From contig CAZYPV010000062.1 of the NCBI GenBank assembly GCA_964649515.1, forward strand, positions 1 to 19,679: DNA of 19,679 nucleotides. The letters are read 5' to 3'. Positions 1 to 7,284 of the stretch are shown one piece after another. Within the stretch, counting starts at the first letter, position 1; each line of letters opens with the position of its first letter. The notes below the pieces were generated by a model that did no database searches, was not told the origin of the DNA, and was given only the letters and a program-made list of their open reading frames with translations. The stretch is from CALKGK01 sp964649515 (GTDB lineage Bacteria; Bacteroidota; Bacteroidia; Flavobacteriales_D; Sanyastnellaceae). Made by a program: the position numbers and the translations under genes.

Positions 1-82
1 TAAGCCGTAATCCAAACCCAACCTTAACCCCACCGCGCAAGCGACTAAACAGTTGCGAAGCAACCTCAACCGGCGCAGCCAT
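1..82 (-). CDS. Possible 5' end of a gene leaving the window
   Basis: On the minus strand an ATG at 82-80, directly preceded in frame by a TGA stop, opens a frame that stays open for 27 codons to the window edge. It begins MAAPVEVASQLFS and is followed by a basic, glycine-rich stretch. I recognise no family in it. No promoter box or ribosome binding site is visible, and the fragment is short enough to be open by chance. If real, it lies downstream of the dehydrogenase gene on the same strand, about 50 bases away. Confidence 0.22.
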   Translation of the reverse strand, partial: MAAPVEVASQLFSRLRGGVKVGFGLRL

Positions 83-131
83 TCAACCCTTTTCGTTGCT
101 CAGATTGAAACACGAAAGTCACTTGAACAGC

Positions 132-1076
132 TCACCCCCTAAATCGAGCTTCAATTTTATCAGCCAAGAATTGAGATAGCTTTACCAAGCTCTCTTCAGT
201 CCACCCCGCAACGTGAGGAGATAAAATCACCTGCTCAAAACTACAAAGCGCTTTGAAAGTTTCTGGGAATTCCGACGCTTGAATGCGTTCAAATGAAGAA
301 GTCTCGAATTCAAGCACATCCAAACAAGCCCCAAGCACTTTTCCACTTTCCAATCCATGAAGCAAGCTTGTGGTGCTCACTGCATTCCCTCGCGCCGTGT
401 TGATGAGATAGATGTCATTCGCACATTGTTGCAAGAAATGATCATCGAAGTAGTGTTTGGTTTCTGGAGTTTGAGGGGTGTGAAAACTGATAACATCTGC
501 TCGCGCTTGCAATTCTTTCAGACTGACAGGTTCAACATATTCAAAACCCACCGGATGAGCAGCATACTTATCGTAAGCAATGATTTCGCAGCCCATTCCG
601 CTCAATTTTTGAGCAAAGCGCTGACCCATGTGTCCAAAGCCAATCAAGCCAACGCACATCGTGTTGAGCTCTTTTCCACGGTTTTCTTCCCTTCGCCAAA
701 GGCCTTGTCGAACTTCAAGATTACACCGTTGAAGATGGTTAAGCAACATCAACAGCATCCCCAAAGCGTGTTCCCCCACAGCATCCTGGTTTCCTTCCGG
801 CGAATTGAATACGTCAATGCCCATCTCTTCACAGGCTTTCAAATCGATGTTCTCCAATCCAGCACCACTGCGGGCAATGAACTTGAGATTAGGGGCGTGA
901 TTCAGCAATTCCCGGTCAATCTTCAAACGCGAACGCAACACCAGTCCTTCTTGATCTTGCAAGAGGGCTTTCAGTTCTTCATAACTGCAGTTGTAATTAT
1001 GATCACAACGATGCTTAAGAGCAAGCAAACGTTCTTCCAAAATGGGGTGAACACGGTCGATAAAAAGCACGTTCAT
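132..1076 (-). CDS. D-2-hydroxyacid dehydrogenase, phosphoglycerate dehydrogenase-like
   Basis: A cytosolic NAD-dependent D-2-hydroxyacid dehydrogenase of 314 residues. The NAD-binding motif GLIGFGHMG lies at residues 143-151. The expected catalytic triad is visible: Arg229 in NTARG, Glu258 after CLDVLE, and His288 in SPHVAG. This is the length of the short SerA type without a C-terminal ACT regulatory domain, so oxidation of 3-phosphoglycerate in serine synthesis is the likeliest role. Glycerate or hydroxypyruvate as substrate cannot be excluded, because serC is not beside it. I start at the ATG at 1076 (MNVLFID), which gives the normal N-terminal beta strand. An ATG at 1097 would add seven residues and overlap the end of mgtE. 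The gene follows mgtE by 10 bases and is probably cotranscribed with it. Confidence 0.85.
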   Translation of the reverse strand: MNVLFIDRVHPILEERLLALKHRCDHNYNCSYEELKALLQDQEGLVLRSRLKIDRELLNHAPNLKFIARSGAGLENIDLKACEEMGIDVFNSPEGNQDAVGEHALGMLLMLLNHLQRCNLEVRQGLWRREENRGKELNTMCVGLIGFGHMGQRFAQKLSGMGCEIIAYDKYAAHPVGFEYVEPVSLKELQARADVISFHTPQTPETKHYFDDHFLQQCANDIYLINTARGNAVSTTSLLHGLESGKVLGACLDVLEFETSSFERIQASEFPETFKALCSFEQVILSPHVAGWTEESLVKLSQFLADKIEARFRG

Positions 1077-1086
1077 AACAAAGGGG

Positions 1087-2451
1087 TTAAGCACCAACGG
1101 CGGTCATGAGCATGTTGCCCACAATGAAGTAGATCATTAATCCGATGATGTCATTTGCGGTGGTCACAAAAGGTCCGGTAGCCAAAGCGGGGTCAATCTT
1201 GTAGCGATTGAGCACCAAAGGAACAAAGGTGCCAAACACGGCCGCAAAGGTGATTACAGACAACAAGGCCACACTCACCGTAATGCTTAGATTAACGCTG
1301 AAATCGAGGACAATGCTTGACAAGAGGAGCACTAAGCTGCAAATGAGTCCGTTCACCAATCCCACGGCCAATTCCTTCAAGAGTTTGCGGGTGATGGCCT
1401 CCATTCTCAAGCTGTTGTTGGCCAAACCTTGCACTACAATTGCGGCAGATTGTACACCAGCATTACCTGCCATAGCGGTGATGAGCGGGATGAATAACGC
1501 CATTTCTGGGTTTTTTTCAATGTCGAACACACCAATCACATAGGCCGCGGCAATTCCCCCTGCCATTCCAATCAAAAGCCAGGGAATTCGCGCTCGGGTA
1601 AGGGTCCAAATGCCATCGCTCGACTCTACGTCTTCCGAGATACCACTCGCCATTTGATAATCGCGCTCTGCTTCTTCCATGATTACATCAACGACGTCAT
1701 CAATGGTGATTCTCCCCAAAAGTTGCCCCGATTCATTCACCACAGGAAGTGCCACCAAATCATATTTCTCCATGATGTTGGCTACCTTTTCTTCGGTTTC
1801 ATCGGTGAGCACCGTTTGAATCGACTGCGGATCGTAGATGTCTTTGATGATGGTGCGCGTAGTGGAAGCAGAGAAGAGCAGTTTTTTGAGTGAGAGTCGG
1901 CCCAACAAAACCCCTCGATCGTCCACCACATAAATGGTGTAAACGTTTTCGAGCTCTTCGGCTTGTTTTCTCATTTCCCGGATGCAATGAGCTACAGTCC
2001 AATTCTGATTCACCTTGATCAACTCTTTGGCCATGAGCGATCCGGCGGTGCCTTCTTCGTAAGCCAAAAGATCGATAATGTCACTGGCTTTCTCTTCATC
2101 TTCAATGTGGGAGATGATTTCTTCGATCTTGGCATCGGGGAGCTCGGAGATCATGTCGGAAGCGTCGTCAGAATCGATGTGCTCCAAAACTTCTTCCGCA
2201 ATTTCTTTACTGGTGAAGGATTGAAGCAACAGTTCTCGCACATCTTCGTCGAGTTCAACAATCACATCCGCAGCCAGCTCTTTGTCGAGAAGCTTATACA
2301 CATAGGCGTTTTCTTCCGACCTCAGTTCCTCGAAAACATCGGCAATATCAGCGGGGTGCACATCGGCAAGGAGTGCAATGATGGAGGAGTCTCGCCCTTC
2401 GGCAATGTCTTCCTTGAGGTTGTTGATATATTCTCTGCTGATTTCGAGCAT
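1087..2451 (-). CDS. mgtE: Magnesium transporter MgtE
   Basis: A Mg2+-selective inner-membrane channel of 454 residues, the usual full length. The order is an acidic N-terminal superhelical MgtE_N domain (about 1-125), two CBS domains (about 130-255) that sense cytoplasmic Mg2+, a connecting helix, and five transmembrane helices from about residue 285 to the end. Conserved pore features are present: MAGNAGVQS in the second helix region and TTANDIIG near residues 430-437, whose Asp corresponds to the Mg2+-binding pore residue of the family. The gene has its own candidate promoter four bases before the ATG, so there is no room for an Mg2+-sensing leader RNA. The 54-base gap to tadA upstream suggests a separate transcription unit. 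Confidence 0.96.
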   Translation of the reverse strand: MLEISREYINNLKEDIAEGRDSSIIALLADVHPADIADVFEELRSEENAYVYKLLDKELAADVIVELDEDVRELLLQSFTSKEIAEEVLEHIDSDDASDMISELPDAKIEEIISHIEDEEKASDIIDLLAYEEGTAGSLMAKELIKVNQNWTVAHCIREMRKQAEELENVYTIYVVDDRGVLLGRLSLKKLLFSASTTRTIIKDIYDPQSIQTVLTDETEEKVANIMEKYDLVALPVVNESGQLLGRITIDDVVDVIMEEAERDYQMASGISEDVESSDGIWTLTRARIPWLLIGMAGGIAAAYVIGVFDIEKNPEMALFIPLITAMAGNAGVQSAAIVVQGLANNSLRMEAITRKLLKELAVGLVNGLICSLVLLLSSIVLDFSVNLSITVSVALLSVITFAAVFGTFVPLVLNRYKIDPALATGPFVTTANDIIGLMIYFIVGNMLMTAVGA

Positions 2452-2455
2452 GGCG

Positions 2456-2463
2456 CAAAGGTA
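2456..2463 (-). promoter_or_regulatory. mgtE -7 promoter box, start-codon proximal
   Basis: The minus strand reads TACCTTTG, a perfect match to the Bacteroidota -7 consensus TAnnTTTG. Only CGCC separates it from the mgtE ATG, so transcription should begin at or within a base or two of the start codon. No TTG -33 element is visible at the usual spacing. Confidence 0.5.
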
Positions 2464-2505
2464 AGCATTCGCTTTGAGCTCATCGAGGAAAATGGGAGGA
2501 GTGAA

Positions 2506-2979
2506 TTAGCGCAGTTTGGGCTTTCGCTTAGTTGCGAAGAATCGTTTGATCAAATCGCTGCATTCATCTTCTAAAATTCCGCCAAGGACTTCAGTTTTAG
2601 GATGCAAGACGCTGTCGTGTTTGAGTTGATTTTGAAGCCGTTGATACCCCCTTTTGAGATCGGGAGCACCATATACAATCCGCCCTATTCTTGTCCAAAA
2701 AGCAGCTCCAGCGCACATTGGGCAGGGTTCTAAGGTAACGTAAAGGGTGCACTGGTCAAGGTACTTTCCTCCCAAATACTCACTGGCAGAGGTGAAGGCT
2801 TGCATTTCAGCGTGAGCAGTGAAATCGTGCAGACGTTCCGTGAGGTTATGGGACCTGCCAATGATTTGTCCTTGCGCCACAACCACTGCTCCTACGGGAA
2901 CTTCATCCAGTTCAAAGGCAATTTGTGCTTCGCGAAGCGCCATCTTCATAAAGTGCTCGTCGCTGGGAGGTGTTAACAT
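2506..2979 (-). CDS. tadA: tRNA adenosine(34) deaminase TadA
   Basis: A zinc-dependent deaminase that converts A34 to inosine in the tRNA-Arg(ACG) anticodon. The protein is 157 residues from the chosen ATG, which matches the family. The zinc and catalytic motifs are intact: His56-Ala-Glu58 (HAEM) and PCPMC with Cys86 and Cys89; the GAVVV strand lies before them. The frame is open back to 3045, but that would overlap the 3' end of the glycosyltransferase gene and add residues unlike TadA. A promoter (TTG-N20-TACCTTTG) ends 24 bases before the ATG at 2979, which supports this start and independent transcription. Confidence 0.94.
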   Translation of the reverse strand: MLTPPSDEHFMKMALREAQIAFELDEVPVGAVVVAQGQIIGRSHNLTERLHDFTAHAEMQAFTSASEYLGGKYLDQCTLYVTLEPCPMCAGAAFWTRIGRIVYGAPDLKRGYQRLQNQLKHDSVLHPKTEVLGGILEDECSDLIKRFFATKRKPKLR

Positions 2980-3003
2980 GAGCTGCAGGGTTTTGATGCT
3001 CAA

Positions 3004-3034
3004 CAAAGGTAAGTAAGCGGGGCCACTAGCCCAA
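3004..3034 (-). promoter_or_regulatory. tadA promoter (-33 and -7)
   Basis: On the minus strand a TTG (3034-3032) is followed by a 20-base spacer and TACCTTTG (3011-3004). This is the Bacteroidota TTG-N17-23-TAnnTTTG arrangement. The -33 element lies inside the last codons of the upstream glycosyltransferase gene. The predicted start, near 3000, leaves a leader of about 20 bases. Confidence 0.6.
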
Positions 3035-4096
3035 GAGTCGTTCAAGGATTTGCCTGCGTTCAGCCGTGGAGATGTTTTCAGGATGCCGCTTTGGAGTAGG
3101 GAGGGTATTTAGTCCGTTCAGTAAGGCATCTTTAAGTAGCCCCACATCGCTCAAAGTGCTGTAAGCATAACGTTCATTCCAAAGATGAGCAAGGTATTCT
3201 TGTTCGGCCTGACCCCTGCATGGAAGCATCAAGACGGGCAGTTTAAATGGAGCGTAATCCATCAAAGAACTGTAGCCCGATCGGGAGAGGATCAATCGAC
3301 TTTTCCAAAGATGTTCAGCGCTCAATGCTTGGTCGTTCAGCGAGATACAGGTGACGCTCTCCGTGGAGGGCTTGGCGCATTTTTCATGTCCGCTAAAGAG
3401 CAGGTGCTTGCCGGGGATTTCAGCCAGGGCTTCGTGTACTTGCTCCTCCAAATTCAAACGGTCGGGGTCGGGTCCGCTAATGATGGCGCAAACATCGATT
3501 TCTTTTTTTTCGGGCTGAAGTTGAACTGCCTGCTCAAAACGAGAAAGCGCCCCAATATAATGTCCGCGCCCTTTTTCCAAAAGACCAAGCGCGCCGGAGT
3601 AATTCTTGCTTCCTTCCACATCGGGAACTAAGATGGAGTCGAAGTTGCGCAGGGCTTTGTTCACTTCAGCCTGTGCTAGTTTTCCAGCCAATCCTTTCAC
3701 GGGAAGGTTTACTTGATGGGTGAGGATGAAAGAAGGAATGTTGGCGTGATAGCAGCCGTAACAGTTGTCGGAAATCACCGCTTTGAAAGAAGTCTTGTTC
3801 AAGAGCTGCTTGAGCCATTCATTTTCGGCGGAAATGCTCTTGAACAGTTTTGGACTTTGAAGCAGGAGATCGAGAAAAAAAGGTGTTTTAACGCTGTAGC
3901 TCACCGCGTATCCGGGCTTTTCAATGCAGCTTAGCTCAGGGAAGTTTTTCTTCAGCCAGAATAAAGCAGTACCAAAAGAGGCTACAACAGGCGTGTACCC
4001 GAGATGCATCAGGTCTTGAAGTAAAACGGAAGTCCTACTCGCGTGGCCCAATCCCCAGTCCATTACACAAACAAGCACCCGACCTTCTGCTCCCAT
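3026..4096 (-). CDS. Glycosyltransferase of the GT28/MurG-like fold
   Basis: A 356-residue protein with the architecture of nucleotide-sugar-dependent glycosyltransferases related to MurG and UDP-GlcNAc:lipid transferases. The N-terminal strand and glycine-rich loop read RVLVCVMDWGLGHASR (residues 6-21), where GLGHASR fits the family's GxGHxxR pattern. A second Rossmann-like half contains SRSGYSSLMD (271-280) and a conserved CRGQAEQEYLA stretch (293-302) typical of the donor-binding region. Sugar and acceptor are unknown. No signal peptide or transmembrane segment is obvious, so it probably works at the cytoplasmic face of the membrane. The start at 4096 keeps the first beta strand intact; the later Met12 would cut it off. 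It diverges from trmB and is followed by tadA, neither informative about function. Confidence 0.75.
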   Translation of the reverse strand: MGAEGRVLVCVMDWGLGHASRTSVLLQDLMHLGYTPVVASFGTALFWLKKNFPELSCIEKPGYAVSYSVKTPFFLDLLLQSPKLFKSISAENEWLKQLLNKTSFKAVISDNCYGCYHANIPSFILTHQVNLPVKGLAGKLAQAEVNKALRNFDSILVPDVEGSKNYSGALGLLEKGRGHYIGALSRFEQAVQLQPEKKEIDVCAIISGPDPDRLNLEEQVHEALAEIPGKHLLFSGHEKCAKPSTESVTCISLNDQALSAEHLWKSRLILSRSGYSSLMDYAPFKLPVLMLPCRGQAEQEYLAHLWNERYAYSTLSDVGLLKDALLNGLNTLPTPKRHPENISTAERRQILERLLG

Positions 4097-4100
4097 GCCA

Positions 4101-4128
4101 CGAAAATAGCTAATTTTGCATCCTTCAA
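4101..4128 (-). promoter_or_regulatory. Glycosyltransferase gene promoter, start-codon proximal
   Basis: The minus strand reads TTG (4128-4126), 17 bases, then TATTTTCG (4108-4101), one mismatch from TAnnTTTG. TGGC then separates the box from the ATG at 4096. The geometry predicts an almost leaderless transcript. It interleaves with the trmB promoter on the other strand. Confidence 0.42.
4111..4118 (+). promoter_or_regulatory. trmB -7 promoter box
   Basis: TAATTTTG is a perfect TAnnTTTG match, 19 bases before the trmB ATG, giving a leader of about 15 bases. No clear TTG is present at the -33 spacing. The box starts two bases beyond the opposite-strand -7 box of the divergent glycosyltransferase gene. 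Confidence 0.5.
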
Positions 4129-4137
4129 CGACAGACC

Positions 4138-4821
4138 ATGGGAAAAGGGAAATTGAAAAAGTGGAACGAGAACAAGACCTTCAGCCACGTTTACGAGCCA
4201 TCTTTGCAGGAAATCATCGACGGCAAAGAGTTCATGAAGGGGGAATGGCACAAAGATGTGTTCGGCAATGATCGCCCGATTACCCTCGAGTTGGGTTGTG
4301 GCAAAGGGGAGTACAGTGTTGCCTTGGCGCGCAAATACCCCGAAAGAAATTTTATTGGGGTAGATATTAAAGGTCACCGTTTTTGGAGAGGAGCAAAAAC
4401 CTCCCACGAGGAAGGCCTACCTAATGTAGCCTTCTTGAGAACGAGGATTGAATTCATTGCGCAGTTTTTTCAGCCCAATGAAGTGGATGAGATTTGGCTC
4501 ACTTTTTCCGACCCCCAGCCCAAGGATGATAAGGGAACAAAACGACTCACTTCCCCAAAATTCATCGATCGGTACAAGAAATTTGTGAAGCCGGGCGGAC
4601 TCATTCACGTGAAAACCGACAGTCCCTTGTTGTATGAATACACCCGTGAGGCTCTGGCGAAGGAGAAGTATGAGGTATTGATTGATTCCAACGATGTGCA
4701 TGGAAAACTGGTGCATGAAGTGGATGCTGATTTGGCTGAAATTTTGAGCATTCGCACCCACTACGAGCAAATTTGGTCGGCCAAAGGAAGAAGCATCAAT
4801 TACATTCGATTCAAGGTTTGA
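4138..4821 (+). CDS. trmB: tRNA (guanine-N7)-methyltransferase TrmB
   Basis: The S-adenosylmethionine-dependent enzyme that forms 7-methylguanosine at position 46 of the tRNA variable loop; 227 residues, normal length. The SAM-binding motif ELGCGKGEYS lies at residues 51-60. The active-site segment FSDPQPKDDK (123-132) replaces the enterobacterial FPDPWPKKRH and looks like the Bacteroidota variant. The C-terminal T-x-Y-E motif appears as THYE (207-210). This is the first gene of a plus-strand series; its TGA stop overlaps the likely TTG start of the next gene, which suggests translational coupling. Confidence 0.95.
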   Translation: MGKGKLKKWNENKTFSHVYEPSLQEIIDGKEFMKGEWHKDVFGNDRPITLELGCGKGEYSVALARKYPERNFIGVDIKGHRFWRGAKTSHEEGLPNVAFLRTRIEFIAQFFQPNEVDEIWLTFSDPQPKDDKGTKRLTSPKFIDRYKKFVKPGGLIHVKTDSPLLYEYTREALAKEKYEVLIDSNDVHGKLVHEVDADLAEILSIRTHYEQIWSAKGRSINYIRFKV

Positions 4822-5171
4822 ACTACAGCGCTAAAACCCACTCTTTTTTTGAGGACGTGTTTGCGGTATGTGAACTCATTCCGGAGGGCAGAGTTTGTTC
4901 TTACGTTGCCATAGCGCGGTATTTGGGTGCCCCGAGAAGCGCTCGAATGGTGGGTTGGGCGATGAATGCCTCGTTCGGACGAACTCCTGAAATTCCGGCA
5001 CATCGGGTGGTGAATGCACAAGGCCTCCTCACCGGAAAAATGCACTTTTCTCAGCCCAATGAAATGGAAGAAAAGTTAAAGGCAGAGGGAATTCCTGTGA
5101 TAAAGGACCAGATTGTGGACTTTGAGAAGTATTTTTGGGATCCGAGCATTGAACTTTCGATGGACTCATGA
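4818..5171 (+). CDS. Alkyltransferase-like protein (ATL), MGMT family without the acceptor cysteine
   Basis: A 117-residue protein matching the C-terminal DNA-binding and active-site domain of O6-alkylguanine-DNA alkyltransferase. The PCHRV motif reads PAHRV (residues 60-64), with Ala61 in place of the methyl-accepting Cys. This defines the ATL group, which binds O6-alkylguanine, flips it and hands the lesion to nucleotide excision repair rather than reversing it. The tyrosine of the GRVCSY segment and the arginine finger in SARMVG (Arg43) are kept. No ATG precedes the first conserved residues. The best start is the TTG at 4818, overlapping the trmB TGA; another TTG at 4773 would add 15 residues read out of frame from trmB. 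Cotranscription with trmB looks likely, though no functional link is evident. Confidence 0.88.
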   Translation: MNYSAKTHSFFEDVFAVCELIPEGRVCSYVAIARYLGAPRSARMVGWAMNASFGRTPEIPAHRVVNAQGLLTGKMHFSQPNEMEEKLKAEGIPVIKDQIVDFEKYFWDPSIELSMDS

Positions 5172-5198
5172 GTTCAAAGAACAGCTAAGCGACGAAAA

Positions 5199-6305
5199 AT
5201 GACAAGAGAAACGGTATTAGAGGCGCTATCCAATGTGATAGAGCCCGATTTGAAAAAAGACATCATCACCTTGAATTTGGTGGATGAGCTGAAGATTGAA
5301 GGAGACACCGTGTCTTTTTCGGTGAAGGTGAGCAACCCAGCGATGCACAGCAAACAACGCATGGAAGAGGCCTGTGTGTTTGCAATGGAACGTGCGTTTG
5401 GCAAAGAAGCGAAGGTGTATGTGAACGTCATACCACTTCCTAAAGAAGAACAAACCATCGATACCCGAAAAGTACTTCCAGGAGTGAAGCACATCATTGC
5501 TGTGGCTTCAGGAAAAGGGGGTGTGGGGAAATCTACGGTTTCAGTAAACCTTGCTACCGCTTTGGCCAAACAAGGGAAGAAAGTAGGCTTGATTGATGCC
5601 GACATCTATGGACCTTCTGCACCCACCATGTTCGACTTGGCTCAAGATAAACCTCAAGTGAAGGAGGTGGACGGAAAGCAGTTTATTGAACCTTTGGAAC
5701 AATATGGAGTGAAGATTTTGTCCATAGGCTTCTTTGCGGATAACAGTCAGGCCATCGTTTGGAGAGGTCCCATGGCAGCAAAGGCCTTGAATCAACTCTT
5801 TACCGACGCATATTGGGGTCCGCTCGATTACATGATTGTTGACCTACCACCAGGTACCGGAGACATCCATTTGTCTTTGGTGCAAGTAGCGCCCATTACG
5901 GGAGTAATTATCGTGAGTACACCTCAAGAAGTAGCACTTGCCGATGCACGAAAAGGAGTGGCCATGTTCCGACTTCCTTCTGTGAATGTGCCGGTGCTGG
6001 GCATGATCGAAAACATGAGTTACTTCACACCTCCACCGCATCCAGAAGAAAAATATTATCTCTTCGGACAAGACGGAGCGAAGCGTTTGGCCGATGCAGA
6101 AGGAGTGCCGTTTTTGGGTGAACTTCCTTTGGTGCAGAGCTTGCGTGAGTCTGGAGACGTGGGAAGACCAGCCGTTTTGCAGAATGAGGGCGTGATTAAG
6201 GAGGCCTTTGATGGAATCATTGAGAAGTTTGAAGCCTCCCTTGAAGAGCGGATGAAACAAGCGCCTACGAAAGCTGTTGATGTGAATATGGAATACCCAA
6301 AATAA
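5199..6305 (+). CDS. Mrp/ApbC (NBP35-family) iron-sulfur carrier ATPase
   Basis: A 368-residue P-loop protein that binds and transfers Fe-S clusters to client apoproteins in the cytosol. Residues 1-80 form a MIP18/DUF59 domain. The ATPase part has the deviant Walker A GKGGVGKST (105-113), the Walker A' region DADIYGPS (133-140) and DLPPGTGD (215-222). The bridging-cluster CxxC seen in E. coli Mrp is absent: the equivalent stretch after ENMSYF is proline-rich with no cysteine, and the whole protein has one cysteine, Cys59 in the N-terminal domain. As I recall, related Bacteroidota Mrp proteins share this, so it is probably a lineage trait. The gene follows the ATL by 27 bases. Its TAA overlaps the nfu ATG by one base, tying it to Fe-S assembly. 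Confidence 0.93.
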   Translation: MTRETVLEALSNVIEPDLKKDIITLNLVDELKIEGDTVSFSVKVSNPAMHSKQRMEEACVFAMERAFGKEAKVYVNVIPLPKEEQTIDTRKVLPGVKHIIAVASGKGGVGKSTVSVNLATALAKQGKKVGLIDADIYGPSAPTMFDLAQDKPQVKEVDGKQFIEPLEQYGVKILSIGFFADNSQAIVWRGPMAAKALNQLFTDAYWGPLDYMIVDLPPGTGDIHLSLVQVAPITGVIIVSTPQEVALADARKGVAMFRLPSVNVPVLGMIENMSYFTPPPHPEEKYYLFGQDGAKRLADAEGVPFLGELPLVQSLRESGDVGRPAVLQNEGVIKEAFDGIIEKFEASLEERMKQAPTKAVDVNMEYPK

Positions 6306-6547
6306 TGGCAAAAGCAACACTAGAAAAGCGCATCGAAACGGCCTTGGAGGAATTAAGACCCTACTTGAAAGCCGATGGTGGAGATATTTCACTGGTGGAG
6401 ATTACCACAGACATGACCGCAAGAGTGGAACTTCACGGTGCCTGCGTGAATTGCAGCATGAGTGCAATGACAATGAGAGCAGGAGTAGAGGAAGCCATCA
6501 AAAATGCAGCCCCGGAGATCGAAAAGGTGGAAGCTGTTAATCTTTAA
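6305..6547 (+). CDS. NifU C-terminal domain (Nfu-type) Fe-S scaffold
   Basis: An 80-residue protein that is a stand-alone NifU C-terminal domain, which holds a [4Fe-4S] or [2Fe-2S] cluster for delivery to client proteins. The hallmark LRPYLKADGGD (17-27) and the cluster-ligating Cys47-x-x-Cys50 in the segment GACVNCSMS are present. The ATG overlaps the last base of the mrp TAA, so translation is very likely coupled, and Mrp and Nfu are likely made in step. The 3' end overlaps the 3' end of the convergent DUF4328 gene by 11 bases. Confidence 0.94.
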   Translation: MAKATLEKRIETALEELRPYLKADGGDISLVEITTDMTARVELHGACVNCSMSAMTMRAGVEEAIKNAAPEIEKVEAVNL

Positions 6548-7280
6548 TCGCGGTTAAAGAGGATTGCTCGTCTCGATTTTGATGAATGATGAGCTCCCAT
6601 TGATTGACGTTGCGCACCAAGTACATTTGCAAGATCAAGAGCGGGATGAAAACAAAGGTTTGGACCCCAATACCAAGGAGGATGGCATTGTTCAAATCCA
6701 AGCTTGGGAAAAGCGGTTCACCTACGACAAGGATATAGACCGATGGCAGGGCGGAGGCCAACCAAAATAGGCGATAGAGCACATACAAGCCCCACCACAA
6801 ATAGACAAATTCTAATCCCTGCCACAAACGAGGATTCTCCCCATTCTGTTTTTGATAGGCATTCCAAATTTCCCGAATACCAATGATGGGCAGTATAAAG
6901 CCAACTATCGGGATGAACCAAGACAGGCCAAAAAGCCATTTCCCAAAAGCGGTCTTCTCTCCCAGCGCGGGGAGGTTCTGATAGGAACGATTTATCCACA
7001 CGAGAAACAATACCGAGGCAGCGGTGCTCATGAGAAGATTGAGCACGTTGATGATGGTTTGGAAAATGCCGGCAGTTTCCAAGCGAACATAGTCGCTCTC
7101 GTGCAAGAGCATGATCCCTTTTTCCACCACAAAATAGGCCCAAAGCTGAATCATGGAGTCGATCAAACTCGCACTAATCACCAGAAGATAGAGTACGCGA
7201 AGAAATTTCGCTAATCCGGTTGAACGTCGAAAACGATCCTGATTTGCAACAAAGTCCTGGTCAATGATGGTTTCGTTCAT
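6537..7280 (-). CDS. DUF4328 family membrane protein
   Basis: A 247-residue integral membrane protein with about five hydrophobic segments near residues 26-50, 74-96, 114-134, 158-184 and 200-222. Family marks of DUF4328 are the VWINRSYQNLPALG segment (94-107), then WLFGLSWFIPIVGFILP (115-131) and IREIWNAY (135-142). No biochemical function is known to me for the family and no catalytic motif is visible. It starts four bases after the stop of the esterase gene and is probably cotranscribed with it. Its end overlaps nfu tail to tail by 11 bases. Confidence 0.8.
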   Translation of the reverse strand: MNETIIDQDFVANQDRFRRSTGLAKFLRVLYLLVISASLIDSMIQLWAYFVVEKGIMLLHESDYVRLETAGIFQTIINVLNLLMSTAASVLFLVWINRSYQNLPALGEKTAFGKWLFGLSWFIPIVGFILPIIGIREIWNAYQKQNGENPRLWQGLEFVYLWWGLYVLYRLFWLASALPSVYILVVGEPLFPSLDLNNAILLGIGVQTFVFIPLLILQMYLVRNVNQWELIIHQNRDEQSSLTAIKD

Positions 7281-7284
7281 TCTC

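Noticed and set aside
2452..2505. Mg2+-sensing riboswitch upstream of mgtE
   Set aside because: Only 54 bases separate mgtE from tadA, and the likely promoter box is four bases from the ATG, leaving no leader to fold.
1963..2574. 203-codon plus-strand open frame opposite mgtE
   Set aside because: It lies antisense to a complete, well-conserved mgtE, has no recognisable domain and reads as low-quality antisense translation.
4773..4817. Earlier TTG start for the ATL protein
   Set aside because: The extra 15 residues are an out-of-frame reading of the conserved trmB end and do not resemble ATL proteins.
5844..6392. 182-codon minus-strand frame opposite mrp
   Set aside because: Fully overlapped by conserved Mrp coding sequence; rich in His, Arg and Phe as expected for antisense translation.
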